Origin: Pseudomonas sp. MYb118
GTDB taxonomy: Bacteria > Pseudomonadota > Gammaproteobacteria > Pseudomonadales > Pseudomonadaceae
Reading direction: 5' to 3'
Length of the DNA stretch: 64,000 nucleotides
Assembly: GCF_040947875.1 (NCBI RefSeq)
Contig: NZ_JBFRXN010000004.1
Span: 310,001-374,000, forward strand
Shown: piece by piece, positions 25,185 to 33,435 of the stretch
Numbering within the stretch: the first letter of the stretch is position 1
Layout of the letters: every line of letters begins with the position of its first letter
The notes under the pieces: generated by a model
Databases searched by the model: none
What the model was told of the DNA's origin: nothing
What the model saw: only the letters and a program-made list of their open reading frames with translations
Program-made: the position numbers and the translations under genes

Positions 25185-28151
25185 TTAACCTGGAAGGCTC
25201 TGCCACAGGCTTTCCAATTGCCGCAGGTCGAGGCTGTCGTAGCCTTCCGTCATCTGCTCGCGACAGGCCGTCAACAGTGCCCTGGCCTCAGCCGGCTTGT
25301 GCTGTTCCAGCCACACGCGCGCGAGGTCCATCGAAGCCCGCAGTTCCCATGAACGAGCGCCTTGCTGGCGGCTCAGCGTGAGCGATTCCTGCAGCGTGTC
25401 CTGCACGACCCGGTCGGCGCCAGGGTCCAGGGTCTTGAGGATGCTCGCCTTGATTCGCAGCAGTTCGGGCAGCGCGTAGGCGTCGCCGCTGCGACGGCAG
25501 TGGTCGATGGTGCGCTCGGCCTGGCACAGCGCTTTTTCAGGCTGGGCGTTGAGCATCAGGCCTTCGATCAACGAGATCTCGAACGAAGTGGTCAGCAGTT
25601 CATAACGCATGCCTTGCAGCCGCGCCAGGCTCTCTTCGAGCAGGGCCACGGCATTGCCCGGCTGGCCTGCGCGAATCGCAATCGCCCCTTGCACGCCCAG
25701 GGTCGCCGCCACGTAGGGGGCGAGGGCGTTGGCTTCGGCGATGTTGCTGAAGGTGTCCAGGCGCGCCGTGGCCTTGTCCAGGTCGCCGGTCCAGATGTAG
25801 ATGCACAGTGTCCAGACCAGCGCGATGCAGTAGGTCACCGAATGATCCAGGGCGGCGGCTTCGGCTTCGACCTGCTCGGCCCAGCGCCTGGCCTGGTCAG
25901 GAAACCCCAGCAGCCACAGGGTGCGCGCCAGCGCCAGGCCGGTGCGGTTGCGGTGATCGAAGCCATAGTGGACGGTGCTGCTGCGTTGCGATGGCAGGCT
26001 GTGGCGCAGGGATTTTTCCAGGGCCTGGCGGGCCAGTTGCTGATTGCCCAGCAGGTGATGGGAAATGCCCGCCAGCGAGGCGGCGACGGCGATGGCTTCG
26101 GGCTTGCCGATCAGGTTGCCGACTTCCACGGCTTGCTCGGCCCAGGCCAGCGACGAAGGGAAGTCACCCATACGTTCGGAAAAGATTTGCAGGCGCCCGA
26201 GCAGGCGCAGCTGCGACCAGTGATCGCCGAGCGCCTGGGCGATGTCCAGCGCCCGGAGCAAGGCCTTGTGCGCGGCCTCGCTATTGCCGCGGGTGAACAT
26301 CTGCACCAGCCCGAGGGCAGCTTGCAGTTCCATTTCGGTCGGCGTGCCGAAGTAGCCCAGTTCCAGTAACTCGATGGCCCGGGAGCACCAGGCCCGGCAC
26401 TCGACCATCAGCGAAAAATGCAGGAACAACGCCGCGCTGGCGGCCGCCAGTGGCAACGCCAGCCCCGGATCGCCCTGGGGGCCGAAGCTCCATTCCAGGG
26501 CGCTGCGGATGTTGCCCAACTGGCAGGAGAGCCGCGCGCAGCTCTCGTAGATTTCCCCGGGCGTACTGCCCAGGTGATCGAGCCGCGCGGTGAAGTAGGC
26601 GGCATGGCGGAAGGACAGGGCATGGGCCTCGATGTCGCCGCGCGCCGCGAGTTTTTCCCGGGCGTAGGCGCGGGTCATCTCCAGCAGGCGATAGGTGGCC
26701 ATGGCGTTGCTGTGATCGACGGTGACCAGGCCCTTGGCGGCCAGCTCGTCTAAAGCGGCGGCTGCGCTGATCGAGTCGATCTGCCCGTCGGCGAGAATCT
26801 GCGACGCGGCCTCCAGGGAAAACGGCCCGACGAACACCGCCAGGCGATCGAACACCAGGTGTTCCTGAGGGCAGAGCAGGGCGTAGCTCCAGTCCAGCAT
26901 CGCGCGCAGGGTCTGGTGGCGCGGCAAGGCGGTGCGCCGCCCCGACCAGCCCAGGGAAAAACGCTCGCCGAGCAACGCATGGGTGGCCTGTACGCCATGG
27001 CTGGCCACGCGCATGGCCGCCAGTTCGATTGGCAAGGCCATGCCTTCCAGGCGCCGGCACATGTCGGCGATCAACTGCGCATCGCCGACGTCCAGTTGCA
27101 AGGCCGCATTGCCTGAAGAGGCGCGTTCGACGAACAGTTTCACGGCCGGGAATGCCAGCAGTTGTTCGACGCTCAGTGTCTGCGTGTCCACAGGAAAACC
27201 CAGCGGGCTGAGCCAGTGGATGTGCTCGCCCAGGGCGCGCAGCGGTTCGCGGCTGGTGGTCAGCAGCGCTACGTCGGGGGCGGCTTCGCGGATCTGTTCG
27301 ACGATGGTCGACACCGCGTCGATCAGGTGCTCGCAGTTGTCGATGATCAACACCAGCCGGCGTGTGCGCAGATGCGCCAGCAGCACGTGCAGTGGGTCTT
27401 CGGCCTGCACGGGAATACCCAGCGCCGCCGCCAGTGCCGAGGTCACCAGCGCGGCGTCCTCGACCTGGGCCAGGTCGACGAAGCGCACGCGCTCGGCGTG
27501 GCCGGCGCCAAGCCGGTGCCCGACCTCGATTGCCAGGCTGGTCTTGCCGACCCCGCCGGGGCCGACGATGGTGAACAGCCTGGGCTCCAGCGCCCGCTCG
27601 ACGAGCATTTGCGCATCGTCGTCGCGCCCCACCAGCCGGGCCCTCGGCGGCAGGTTGCCGACGCTGCTCAGCCGTTGCTCGCCCGGCGGCGAGGCGGGAG
27701 GCGCGGTGGCAATTGTCAGGTGCTGCTCGGGCTGCAAGCGCTCGATGGGGGCGACGAAGGCATACCCCACGCCCACTTGCGTGGAGATGTAACGTGCACC
27801 GTCTTCGCCATCGCCGAGGATCTTGCGCAGGCCGGTCATGTGAAAGCGCAGGCTGCCTTCGGACACCACGATATTGGGCCAGACCAGTTTGATCAGCTCG
27901 TGCTTGGACAGCACGCGACCGGGGCGTTCGAGCAGGGCGATCAGCAGGTCCAGGGCGCGGCCGCCAATCTCCACGGCGTTGCCGTTATGGGTGAGCAGGC
28001 GCTTGCCCGGCGTGACGCAGAAAGGTCCGAAGGCGAGTTGCAGGCTCAGGGATTCATGCAAATTGTCTGGGACGGACTCCACAGGCAACGCTCTCTGCAA
28101 AGGGGGCTGTGTTTTCGCGGCAGGCGAAAGGCGCGCGCAAGTCTGCATCAT
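25185..28151 (-). CDS. Winged-helix/STAND ATPase/TPR transcriptional regulator
   Basis: 988 residues. An OmpR/CadC-type winged helix lies at about 45-135 (RALDLLIALLERPGRVLSKH, LRFHMTGLRKILGDGE). A STAND/AAA ATPase starts near residue 170, with Walker A VGPGGVGKTSLAIE and Walker B RRLVLIIDNCEH, followed by LLTTSREPLRALGE, the sensor-1 arginine motif. The remaining 550 residues are a helical repeat region with TPR-like pairs. The layout matches large signal-integrating activators in which ligand binding to the repeats drives ATP-dependent oligomerisation. No membrane segment. It lies downstream of the sigma-fragment and ohr genes on the same strand (62 bases after ohr). Target genes unknown. 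Confidence 0.85.
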   Translation of the reverse strand: MMQTCARLSPAAKTQPPLQRALPVESVPDNLHESLSLQLAFGPFCVTPGKRLLTHNGNAVEIGGRALDLLIALLERPGRVLSKHELIKLVWPNIVVSEGSLRFHMTGLRKILGDGEDGARYISTQVGVGYAFVAPIERLQPEQHLTIATAPPASPPGEQRLSSVGNLPPRARLVGRDDDAQMLVERALEPRLFTIVGPGGVGKTSLAIEVGHRLGAGHAERVRFVDLAQVEDAALVTSALAAALGIPVQAEDPLHVLLAHLRTRRLVLIIDNCEHLIDAVSTIVEQIREAAPDVALLTTSREPLRALGEHIHWLSPLGFPVDTQTLSVEQLLAFPAVKLFVERASSGNAALQLDVGDAQLIADMCRRLEGMALPIELAAMRVASHGVQATHALLGERFSLGWSGRRTALPRHQTLRAMLDWSYALLCPQEHLVFDRLAVFVGPFSLEAASQILADGQIDSISAAAALDELAAKGLVTVDHSNAMATYRLLEMTRAYAREKLAARGDIEAHALSFRHAAYFTARLDHLGSTPGEIYESCARLSCQLGNIRSALEWSFGPQGDPGLALPLAAASAALFLHFSLMVECRAWCSRAIELLELGYFGTPTEMELQAALGLVQMFTRGNSEAAHKALLRALDIAQALGDHWSQLRLLGRLQIFSERMGDFPSSLAWAEQAVEVGNLIGKPEAIAVAASLAGISHHLLGNQQLARQALEKSLRHSLPSQRSSTVHYGFDHRNRTGLALARTLWLLGFPDQARRWAEQVEAEAAALDHSVTYCIALVWTLCIYIWTGDLDKATARLDTFSNIAEANALAPYVAATLGVQGAIAIRAGQPGNAVALLEESLARLQGMRYELLTTSFEISLIEGLMLNAQPEKALCQAERTIDHCRRSGDAYALPELLRIKASILKTLDPGADRVVQDTLQESLTLSRQQGARSWELRASMDLARVWLEQHKPAEARALLTACREQMTEGYDSLDLRQLESLWQSLPG

Positions 28152-28212
28152 AGGGGTTTTGACTCAACGTTCAAGTGCTGCGCTGCCTGCGGGAGAGCGT
28201 CATGGCGCCCGG

Positions 28213-28629
28213 TCAGGCGAGGGAAAGGGCCACGTCGATGTTGCGCCGGGTCGCCTTGGAGTAGGGGCAGTTCTGGTGGGCCGCGTCGATCAGTTGCCGG
28301 GCGATGTCCGGGGCGATCTCCGGCAGGGATACGGCGAGCCGGGCTTGCAGGAAAAAGCCCTGTTCGCCATGCATCAGGTCGATCTGCGCATCGACTGCGG
28401 CATCCGCCGGAAAGCTGATCTTGCGGGCGTTGCAGGCGTGACGCAGGGAACCGAGGAAACACGCCGACCAGCAGACCGCGAACAGTTGCTCGGGGTTGGT
28501 GCCCAGGCCCGGCGCACCGGGGGCGGAGAGCTTGAGGTCCAGTCGGCCGTCCTGGCTGCGTCCCGTCCCTTCACGGCCGCCGGTGGTGTGGGTATGGCCG
28601 GTGTAGAGGACTTTTTCGACATTGATCAT
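28213..28629 (-). CDS. Organic hydroperoxide resistance protein, Ohr/OsmC family (copy 2)
   Basis: 138 residues. Redox cysteines are in AVCWSACFLGSLRHA (preceded by an extra Cys) and AAHQNCPYSKATRR. The N-terminus VLYTGHTHTTGGREGTGRS is standard Ohr. It is close to copy 1 at 20642, but the pair differ through most of the sequence, so this is an old duplication or separate acquisition rather than a recent copy. AGGAAG precedes the ATG. It lies between a sigma-region-2-like gene (43 bases upstream) and the large STAND regulator, all on the same strand, so peroxide reduction here may be tied to a different signal from copy 1. Confidence 0.9.
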   Translation of the reverse strand: MINVEKVLYTGHTHTTGGREGTGRSQDGRLDLKLSAPGAPGLGTNPEQLFAVCWSACFLGSLRHACNARKISFPADAAVDAQIDLMHGEQGFFLQARLAVSLPEIAPDIARQLIDAAHQNCPYSKATRRNIDVALSLA

Positions 28630-28671
28630 GGAGACTTCCTGGTAGGCGCAGACGACATTCGCAACGGGTCT

Positions 28672-29070
28672 TCAAATGGCCCGCAGGGCTCGATGGCAGT
28701 TCAACAGGGACGTGCTGGCCGCCGGGGCGACGACCTCGGCGCCAGGCTGGCTGCGCAAATGTTCGAGCAGAGTGTCGCGGGCGGTATCGATCAGCCACGC
28801 ACGAAAGGGGGTGTTCACATCGTAGTCGGCACGGCGTCGATGCAGGGTCATGAACGCCTGTTGCACCAGGGCGTCGACGCTGGCGCGCTCGACCCGGGCG
28901 GCCTGCACCTGGCCTTCGAAAAACGCCAGCAACAAGGGAGTGACGGTGGCGATCAGTTGCAATGAGGCGGGTGTGTCGTGTTCCAGGACATCGGCCATCA
29001 ACGCACACAGTTCTTCGTTGGCGGGGCGGTGGACTCTGTCCAGGCAGCTACCGCGATAACGTTCGGCCAT
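28672..29070 (-). CDS. Sigma-70 region-2-like protein lacking region 4
   Basis: 132 residues. The segment from about 58 to 108 resembles ECF sigma region 2: VDALVQQAFMTLHRRRADYD followed by TPFRAWLIDTARDTLLEHLR, the part that binds core polymerase and the -10 element. The protein ends 24 residues later, with no helix-turn-helix for region 4. It may be a remnant of an ECF factor, or a functional truncated factor or decoy. The family assignment rests on pattern only. Start ATG has GAGGGA upstream; that Shine-Dalgarno abuts a 10-base stem arm. Likely first gene of a unit with ohr copy 2 and the STAND regulator. Confidence 0.6.
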   Translation of the reverse strand: MAERYRGSCLDRVHRPANEELCALMADVLEHDTPASLQLIATVTPLLLAFFEGQVQAARVERASVDALVQQAFMTLHRRRADYDVNTPFRAWLIDTARDTLLEHLRSQPGAEVVAPAASTSLLNCHRALRAI

Positions 29071-29080
29071 GATCGGATCC

Positions 29081-29131
29081 CTCTTGAGCCATCGGTTCGA
29101 CTGGGCATGCCAGCGTGGTCAGGCTCAAGAG
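29081..29131 (-). promoter_or_regulatory. Long-range inverted repeat abutting the ribosome site
   Basis: CTCTTGAGCC at 29081-29090 and GGCTCAAGAG at 29122-29131 are perfect complements 31 bases apart. In the transcript of the sigma-like gene the second arm ends in AAGAG, directly joined to GGA of the Shine-Dalgarno, 10 bases before the ATG. Pairing would compete with ribosome binding. Just upstream (around 29165-29185) there is a direct repeat TGTTAGCGCTTGTTAGCGCG that could be a protein site. Confidence 0.5.
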
Positions 29132-29207
29132 TGATGCCGCAGGGCCGGGATCGCCAGTTATGTGCTGTTAGCGCTTGTTAGCGCGGGCACATGGGCGACG
29201 CGACGCT

Positions 29208-29957
29208 CTAGCGCGGGGCTTGTTCGCTGCTGAACAGATCCAGTTCGCGGATCAGGCCCTGCGCGGCCAACATCACCAGCTGGCGGCCTTTTTCCGGCGA
29301 CGCCTGGGCCGGGTCCGAACCCATCCGGCCGTCGGGATGGCGGGCGCGGAAGTCATGGGCTTCGCGGATCGGGCCCCAGTTGGCGATCTGTGGCGAATAG
29401 GGCGCCGACTTGATCGAGTCCGGGTAGGCCCACTGGGTCACGGCGATTTCCGACGGCGTGGCATGGATGCCGTGGCCGGTGGGGAACTGCTGGTTGGCCA
29501 GCGCGGTGACGCCTTCCAGGTCCCACCAGTTGCACAGCTTCAATGAGAAGCCTGCCGGACGGCGGGCGAAACTGGCTTCGGCGTAAAGCTCGGAGAACGC
29601 CGCCTCGATCGAGGCGATGTTGCCGCCGTGACCGTTGAGGAAAAAGATCTTCTCGAAACCGTGGGCCGCCAGCGAACGCACCCAGTCGCCGATGGCGGCG
29701 ATGAAAGTCGAGGGGCGCAGAGTGATGGTGCCGGGGAATCCGAGGTGGTGCTGGGCCATGCCGATGTTGAAGGTCGGGGCGATCAGGATATCGGCGGTTT
29801 TCTGTGCTTCGTGGGCGATGATCTCCGGGCACATCCAGTCGGTGCCCAGCAGACCGATCGGGCCATGCTGCTCGTTGGAGCCAATAGGAATGACGATGGT
29901 GCGCGAGCGCTCGAGAAATTGCTCGATCTCGGACCAGGTAGACATTGGTAATAACAT
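29208..29957 (-). CDS. Creatininase family amidohydrolase
   Basis: About 249 residues. The metal-binding signature of the family is seen: Glu/His in IPIGSNEQHGPIGLLGTDW, then FNIGMAQHHLGFPGTITL, FFLNGHGGNIASIEAA and a late His in FPTGHGIHATPSEIAVTQW. The family includes creatinine amidohydrolase, the mycofactocin enzyme MftE and riboflavin-pathway formamide hydrolases; no mycofactocin genes are present, so the substrate is unknown. Start at 29957 (MLLPMSTW), with GAGG six bases upstream. The gene is 137 bases upstream of the sigma-like gene on the same strand. Confidence 0.87.
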   Translation of the reverse strand: MLLPMSTWSEIEQFLERSRTIVIPIGSNEQHGPIGLLGTDWMCPEIIAHEAQKTADILIAPTFNIGMAQHHLGFPGTITLRPSTFIAAIGDWVRSLAAHGFEKIFFLNGHGGNIASIEAAFSELYAEASFARRPAGFSLKLCNWWDLEGVTALANQQFPTGHGIHATPSEIAVTQWAYPDSIKSAPYSPQIANWGPIREAHDFRARHPDGRMGSDPAQASPEKGRQLVMLAAQGLIRELDLFSSEQAPR

Positions 29958-30140
29958 TTCAGCCTCGCTAATCGACGGCTCCTGGCGGAGCGTGGGACAT
30001 CTCAGGGCGTGACAATGTCGGGTGCAGGTCCCGATTGCCCGCACAGCCATGACAGCACGGGGGATGCATGGAGGACATTACACGATGGTGTCGATTGGGG
30101 GGGGATCGTGCCTACAGGCGGCTTGTGCGCTTTTGATTTT

Positions 30141-30452
30141 CTGTGGGAGCGGGCTTGCTCGCGATGGTCGTCAACGATGACGCTGGCCGTCTGGAAGCCC
30201 GCGGTGCCCGGGCTACCATCGCGAGCAAGCTCGCTCCTACAGGTTCTGTGGGAGCGAGCCTGCTCGCGATGGTCGTCAACGATGACGCTGGCTGCCTGAA
30301 TGCCCGCGGTGCCCGGGCTACCATCGCGAGCAAGCTCGCTCCTACAAGTTCTGTGGGAGCGAGCCTGCTCGCGATGGTCGTTAACGATGACGCGGGTTGT
30401 CTGGATGCCCACGGTGCCTGCGCCTCCATCGCGAGCATGCTCGCTCCTACAG
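30141..30452. repeat. Tandem array of three REPINs
   Basis: Three REPINs at 30141-30242, 30246-30346 and 30351-30452, almost directly adjacent, period about 105 bases. All three share the loop segment GATGGTCGT(C/T)AACGATGACG and a GCCC(G/A)CGGTGCC block, showing tandem duplication of one founder. A related loop occurs in the single REPIN at 47419, about 17 kb away. Confidence 0.92.
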
Positions 30453-30515
30453 GGGAAAGGGTTCTGTGCTTTTGATCTTTAGCTTCTGGCCGAGGACTAC
30501 CAGGCGCCGCAAATT

Positions 30516-30730
30516 GCCCCGTCGGAAGGCCGAGTGGAGGTTCTGCGCAGTGGGTAACCCGGCATGGATGCCGGGTTAGCCGCCCTCGGCCAAGGATGGC
30601 CGATGGCGGCGGGCCCACGGAGCAGGACCGGAGCGAGGGAACCCGGAGCGTAAGCGAAGGGCCGTACGTCAGGGGCGGGGCGTTTTGGTTACTTTGGCGC
30701 GACAAAGTAACCCGCCGTAAAGGCGGAACC
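30516..30730 (+). repeat. Dispersed composite repeat, copy A
   Basis: About 215 bases. It starts TCGGAAGGCCGAGTGGAGG (at 30522) and contains GAGGGAACCCGGAGCG and GGGCCGTACGTCAGGGGCG. A stem-loop (30687-30712, GGTTACTTTG / CAAAGTAACC) follows, then CGCCGTAAAGGCGGAACC. A second copy lies in the opposite orientation at 47128-47372. No convincing reading frame is present. It resembles the longer dispersed repeats described in fluorescent pseudomonad genomes (family identity not verified). Confidence 0.75.
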
Positions 30731-30909
30731 TTAGATGGCCGTTACCGCAGAAATGGATATGTACACCGTAAGGCCGCCATCGCGAGCAAGCTCGCTCCTA
30801 CAGCGCGCCAAAGTCACCCGCCGTAAGGGCGGAACCAAAAGCGGCCGTTACCGCAGCAAAGGATATGTACACCGCAAGGCCGCCATCGCGAGCAAGCTCG
30901 CTCCTACAG
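30697..30909 (+). repeat. Tandem pair of repeat-tail plus REP modules
   Basis: Two units of about 106 bases (30697-30802 and 30803-30909). Each runs from the hairpin tail (CAAAGT-ACCCGCCGTAA-GGCGGAACC) through GGCCGTTACCGCAG and GGATATGTACACCG to a single REP arm ending CGCTCCTACAG. The last arm contains the stop codon of the neighbouring ABC-F gene. The same GGATATGTAC + REP module occurs twice beside copy B of the composite repeat (46979-47126). Confidence 0.8.
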
Positions 30910-32511
30910 GATTTGTATTTCCCAGGTGTGGCTGTGCAGGTGCAGGAGGTGGGTGAGCTGCAAGCGCGAAAGGAGGTCTTCGTCGTGGGAGGCGATCACC
31001 AAGGCGCCCTGGTATTGGCTCAGCATGGTTTCCAGCGCCCGTAGCGAGGCCAGGTCCAGGTGGTTGCCCGGTTCGTCCAGCAACAGCAACTGCGCCGGTG
31101 TGTCGGCATAGAGCACGCAAGCCATGGCAGCCTTGAGGCGCTCGCCGCCACTGAGCGAGCCACTGGGTTGTTGCAGTTTCCCGGCATCCAGGTCCAGGTG
31201 GGCCAGGCGCGTACGCAACTCGCCCTCGCTGCTGCGACGGTTCACTTCCCGCAACTGTTCGAGCACCGACTTGTGCGGGTCCAGGCTGCTTGCCTGTTGA
31301 TCGAGCCAGGCCACCGGCACCTGCACCGAACATTCCCCCGACTGCGGCGGCAATTGCCCCGCCAACACCTTCAACAGTGTTGATTTGCCCACGCCGTTAT
31401 CGCCCACCACGCCAATGCGCTGCCCGCCGCCAATGCTCAGGTCGATTGCGCCGGCACGTTCAGGCCTGAACGGCAGTCGCAACGCCTGTAGCCTGGCGAC
31501 CTGACGTCGATGCCCCGATGAATCCCCAGGCGAGTACAAACGAATCAACGATTCCTGCTCGACCTGTTGCGCCGCCTCGCGCACCTGACGGTTCAGCTGC
31601 TCGCGAGCGGCGGTTTCCTGGGCCCGTGACTTGCCTAGGCTGTTCTCGCTTTGCTCCTTGCGCCGCCCCAGCAGGATCGGCGCCTGATTGGCCTCGCGCG
31701 CACTTCGGTTGCCCTGGGCGCTGCGGCGTTCCTGACGTTCGCGCTGCTGGGCCAGTTCCTGCTCGCCACGCTTGCGTTCGTGCTTGCGCTGCTGCAACAG
31801 CCGCGCGGCGTTTTCACGTTCCAGGGCCTTGGCCTGCTGATAAAAATCGTAGTTGCCGCCATAGCTGTGCGGGCCCAGTGACGACAGTTCGACGATCCGC
31901 GACATAAGTCGCAACAATTGCCGGTCATGGCTGATCACCAGCAATCCCTTGGGCCACTGATCCAGTTGCGCCATGAACGCCAGGCGGCTGGCGCGATCGA
32001 GGTGATTGGTCGGCTCATCGAGGATCAGCCAGTCAGGGTTGGCCACCCAGGCCCCCACCAGCGCCACGCGCATGGCCTGGCCACCACTGAGCTGGCTGGC
32101 GGGTTGTTCAAGCGCAAGATGGCCCAGGCCCTGAGCCTGCAACTCGGTCTGCACAAGCCTGCGGATATCCCAGCGATCGGCGACGATGTCGAAATCCGCA
32201 GGTTCGACGCTGCCGGCTTCGATGCGTTGCAGTGCTGCCAGCACCGGTTCGACACCCATCAGATCGGCAACACTTCGGGCTGTATCGACCTGTTGTGTCA
32301 GGTAGTGCACAGAGCCATCACGCACGCATCGGCCACTGCTTGGCTCAAGCTGCCCGGCCAGTATGCGCGCCAGCAAACTCTTGCCCACACCATTGCGGCC
32401 CACCAGGCCGGTGGCCTGCTGGTCGAGTTCGAGGCACAGTTCGGAAAAGACCACCCGGCCATCGGCCAGGGTGAAGGTGACGCTGTCCAGCGTCAGGCAG
32501 GTAGAGGTCAT
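30904..32511 (-). CDS. ABC-F family ATPase
   Basis: 535 residues, two ABC domains and no membrane domain, hence ABC-F (ribosome-associated translation factors or antibiotic-protection proteins). Domain 1: Walker A GLVGRNGVGKSLLARIL, signature SQLSGGQAMRVALV, Walker B WLILDEPTNHLD. The linker (about 205-300) is long, charged and rich in Arg/Gln/Glu, the arm that reaches the ribosome. Domain 2: Walker A GVVGDNGVGKSTLLK, signature GSLSGGERLKAAM, Walker B LLLDEPGNHLD. The C-terminal residues (HSHTWEIQIL) and the TAG stop come from the edge of a REP element. A short hairpin (TTCCCCACGGTGTGGGAA, about 32540) lies in the leader. Specific function (resistance or housekeeping) unknown. Confidence 0.88.
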   Translation of the reverse strand: MTSTCLTLDSVTFTLADGRVVFSELCLELDQQATGLVGRNGVGKSLLARILAGQLEPSSGRCVRDGSVHYLTQQVDTARSVADLMGVEPVLAALQRIEAGSVEPADFDIVADRWDIRRLVQTELQAQGLGHLALEQPASQLSGGQAMRVALVGAWVANPDWLILDEPTNHLDRASRLAFMAQLDQWPKGLLVISHDRQLLRLMSRIVELSSLGPHSYGGNYDFYQQAKALERENAARLLQQRKHERKRGEQELAQQRERQERRSAQGNRSAREANQAPILLGRRKEQSENSLGKSRAQETAAREQLNRQVREAAQQVEQESLIRLYSPGDSSGHRRQVARLQALRLPFRPERAGAIDLSIGGGQRIGVVGDNGVGKSTLLKVLAGQLPPQSGECSVQVPVAWLDQQASSLDPHKSVLEQLREVNRRSSEGELRTRLAHLDLDAGKLQQPSGSLSGGERLKAAMACVLYADTPAQLLLLDEPGNHLDLASLRALETMLSQYQGALVIASHDEDLLSRLQLTHLLHLHSHTWEIQIL

Positions 32512-32815
32512 GGGTGCTTCTCAATGGATGCCAGCGATCACTTCCCCACGGTGTGGGAAAACATGAAGACGGGACCGTCAAACAGGACGGCGGCATCAAT
32601 TGCGCATCGGACTAACACCTCGTTGAAAATGGAGCAGCGCGCCGATTATGGAACCGCAAGCGCGATGAGGGCAACCACCCAGGGTCAGCAATCTGTTGCG
32701 CAATGACTGCCCTGACCTAAGCTTGGGACATGGCGAAACACAATTGCGGTGCGTCACCCGGAACGAACGCCGCGATGCGCAATCATTAGAGCGTGGATAT
32801 CAAAAGGAGATGCGC
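32512..32815. other. Intergenic region upstream of ABC-F and DUF4174 genes
   Basis: 304 bases between divergent genes. It holds the small inverted repeat TTCCCCAC-GG-TGTGGGAA near 32540, just upstream of the ABC-F start, which could belong to an attenuator as in some ABC-F leaders. Otherwise only unassigned promoter sequence; no further gene seen. Confidence 0.5.
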
Positions 32816-33382
32816 ATGCTCATCAGGTCACTGACCCTGACAACCCTGCTGGCCTTTGCCGGCCCCTTGCTCGCCGCTGATGGTGATTCGCCGTTGGATG
32901 TCCAGAAGGGCCTGGCCCGACCGCTTGTCATCATCGCCCAAAGCACGGTGGACCCCGTCTGGATCAGCCTGAAAAAATCCCTGGAAGACCCGGCCAACAA
33001 GCAGGGAATCGCCGACCGCAACATCAAGGTGTACAGCGTGCTGAACATGTCCGGCCAGCTTGACGGCAAGGACATGGGCCAGCAGGACACCATGGCGCTG
33101 ATCCGCGCGTTGAAAATGGGAGCAGGGGCGTTGCCCAAGGTGATCCTGATCGGCAAGGACGGCGAGAAAAAATTCGAAAGCTCGGGCGAAGAAGCCAAAG
33201 CCACGGACCTGAAGAAAATCTTCGAGACCATCGACGCCATGCCAATGGCCGAAAAAGAAGCGGCCGCCGCCGCAGCACCTCCGCCACCCGCCGCCGAGCC
33301 CGCCCCGGCCAAGGGCGCCAAGAATGCCAAGCCGGCCAAACCGGCGAAACCGGCCAAGCCACCAGAGCAGCCGGATGATTGA
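32816..33382 (+). CDS. Exported DUF4174-like protein with Ala/Pro/Lys-rich tail
   Basis: 188 residues. A signal peptide (MLIRSLTLTTLLAFAGPLLAA) is followed by a thioredoxin-like DUF4174-type domain: PLVIIAQSTVDPVWISLKKS, ..., LPKVILIGKDGEKKFESSG. There is no redox CxxC, so a reductase role is unlikely. After residue about 140 the chain becomes low complexity (AAAAAAPPPPAAEPAPAKGA, then repeated KPAKPA), a likely disordered periplasmic tail that could bind polyanions. Start at 32816 because AAGGAG is 7 bases upstream; the ATG at 32810 is too close. Function unknown. Confidence 0.75.
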   Translation: MLIRSLTLTTLLAFAGPLLAADGDSPLDVQKGLARPLVIIAQSTVDPVWISLKKSLEDPANKQGIADRNIKVYSVLNMSGQLDGKDMGQQDTMALIRALKMGAGALPKVILIGKDGEKKFESSGEEAKATDLKKIFETIDAMPMAEKEAAAAAAPPPPAAEPAPAKGAKNAKPAKPAKPAKPPEQPDD

Positions 33383-33395
33383 ACCACGGCACTAC

Positions 33396-33425
33396 CGACG
33401 GACCCTGCTTGAAACGGGTCCGTCG
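33396..33425. terminator. Bidirectional terminator-like hairpin
   Basis: Perfect 10-base stem CGACGGACCC / GGGTCCGTCG with a 10-base loop between the convergent DUF4174 and ampC genes. No clear T-tract in either direction. Confidence 0.6.
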
Positions 33426-33435
33426 ACCTCTCCAA

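Noticed and set aside
29958..30903. Possible small genes within the 945-base region between the creatininase and ABC-F genes
   Set aside because: All frames read through REP arms and the composite repeat; no ribosome sites or conserved motifs.
33396..33425. Small RNA gene between the DUF4174 and ampC genes
   Set aside because: Only a 53-base gap with a terminator-like stem; better explained as a bidirectional terminator.
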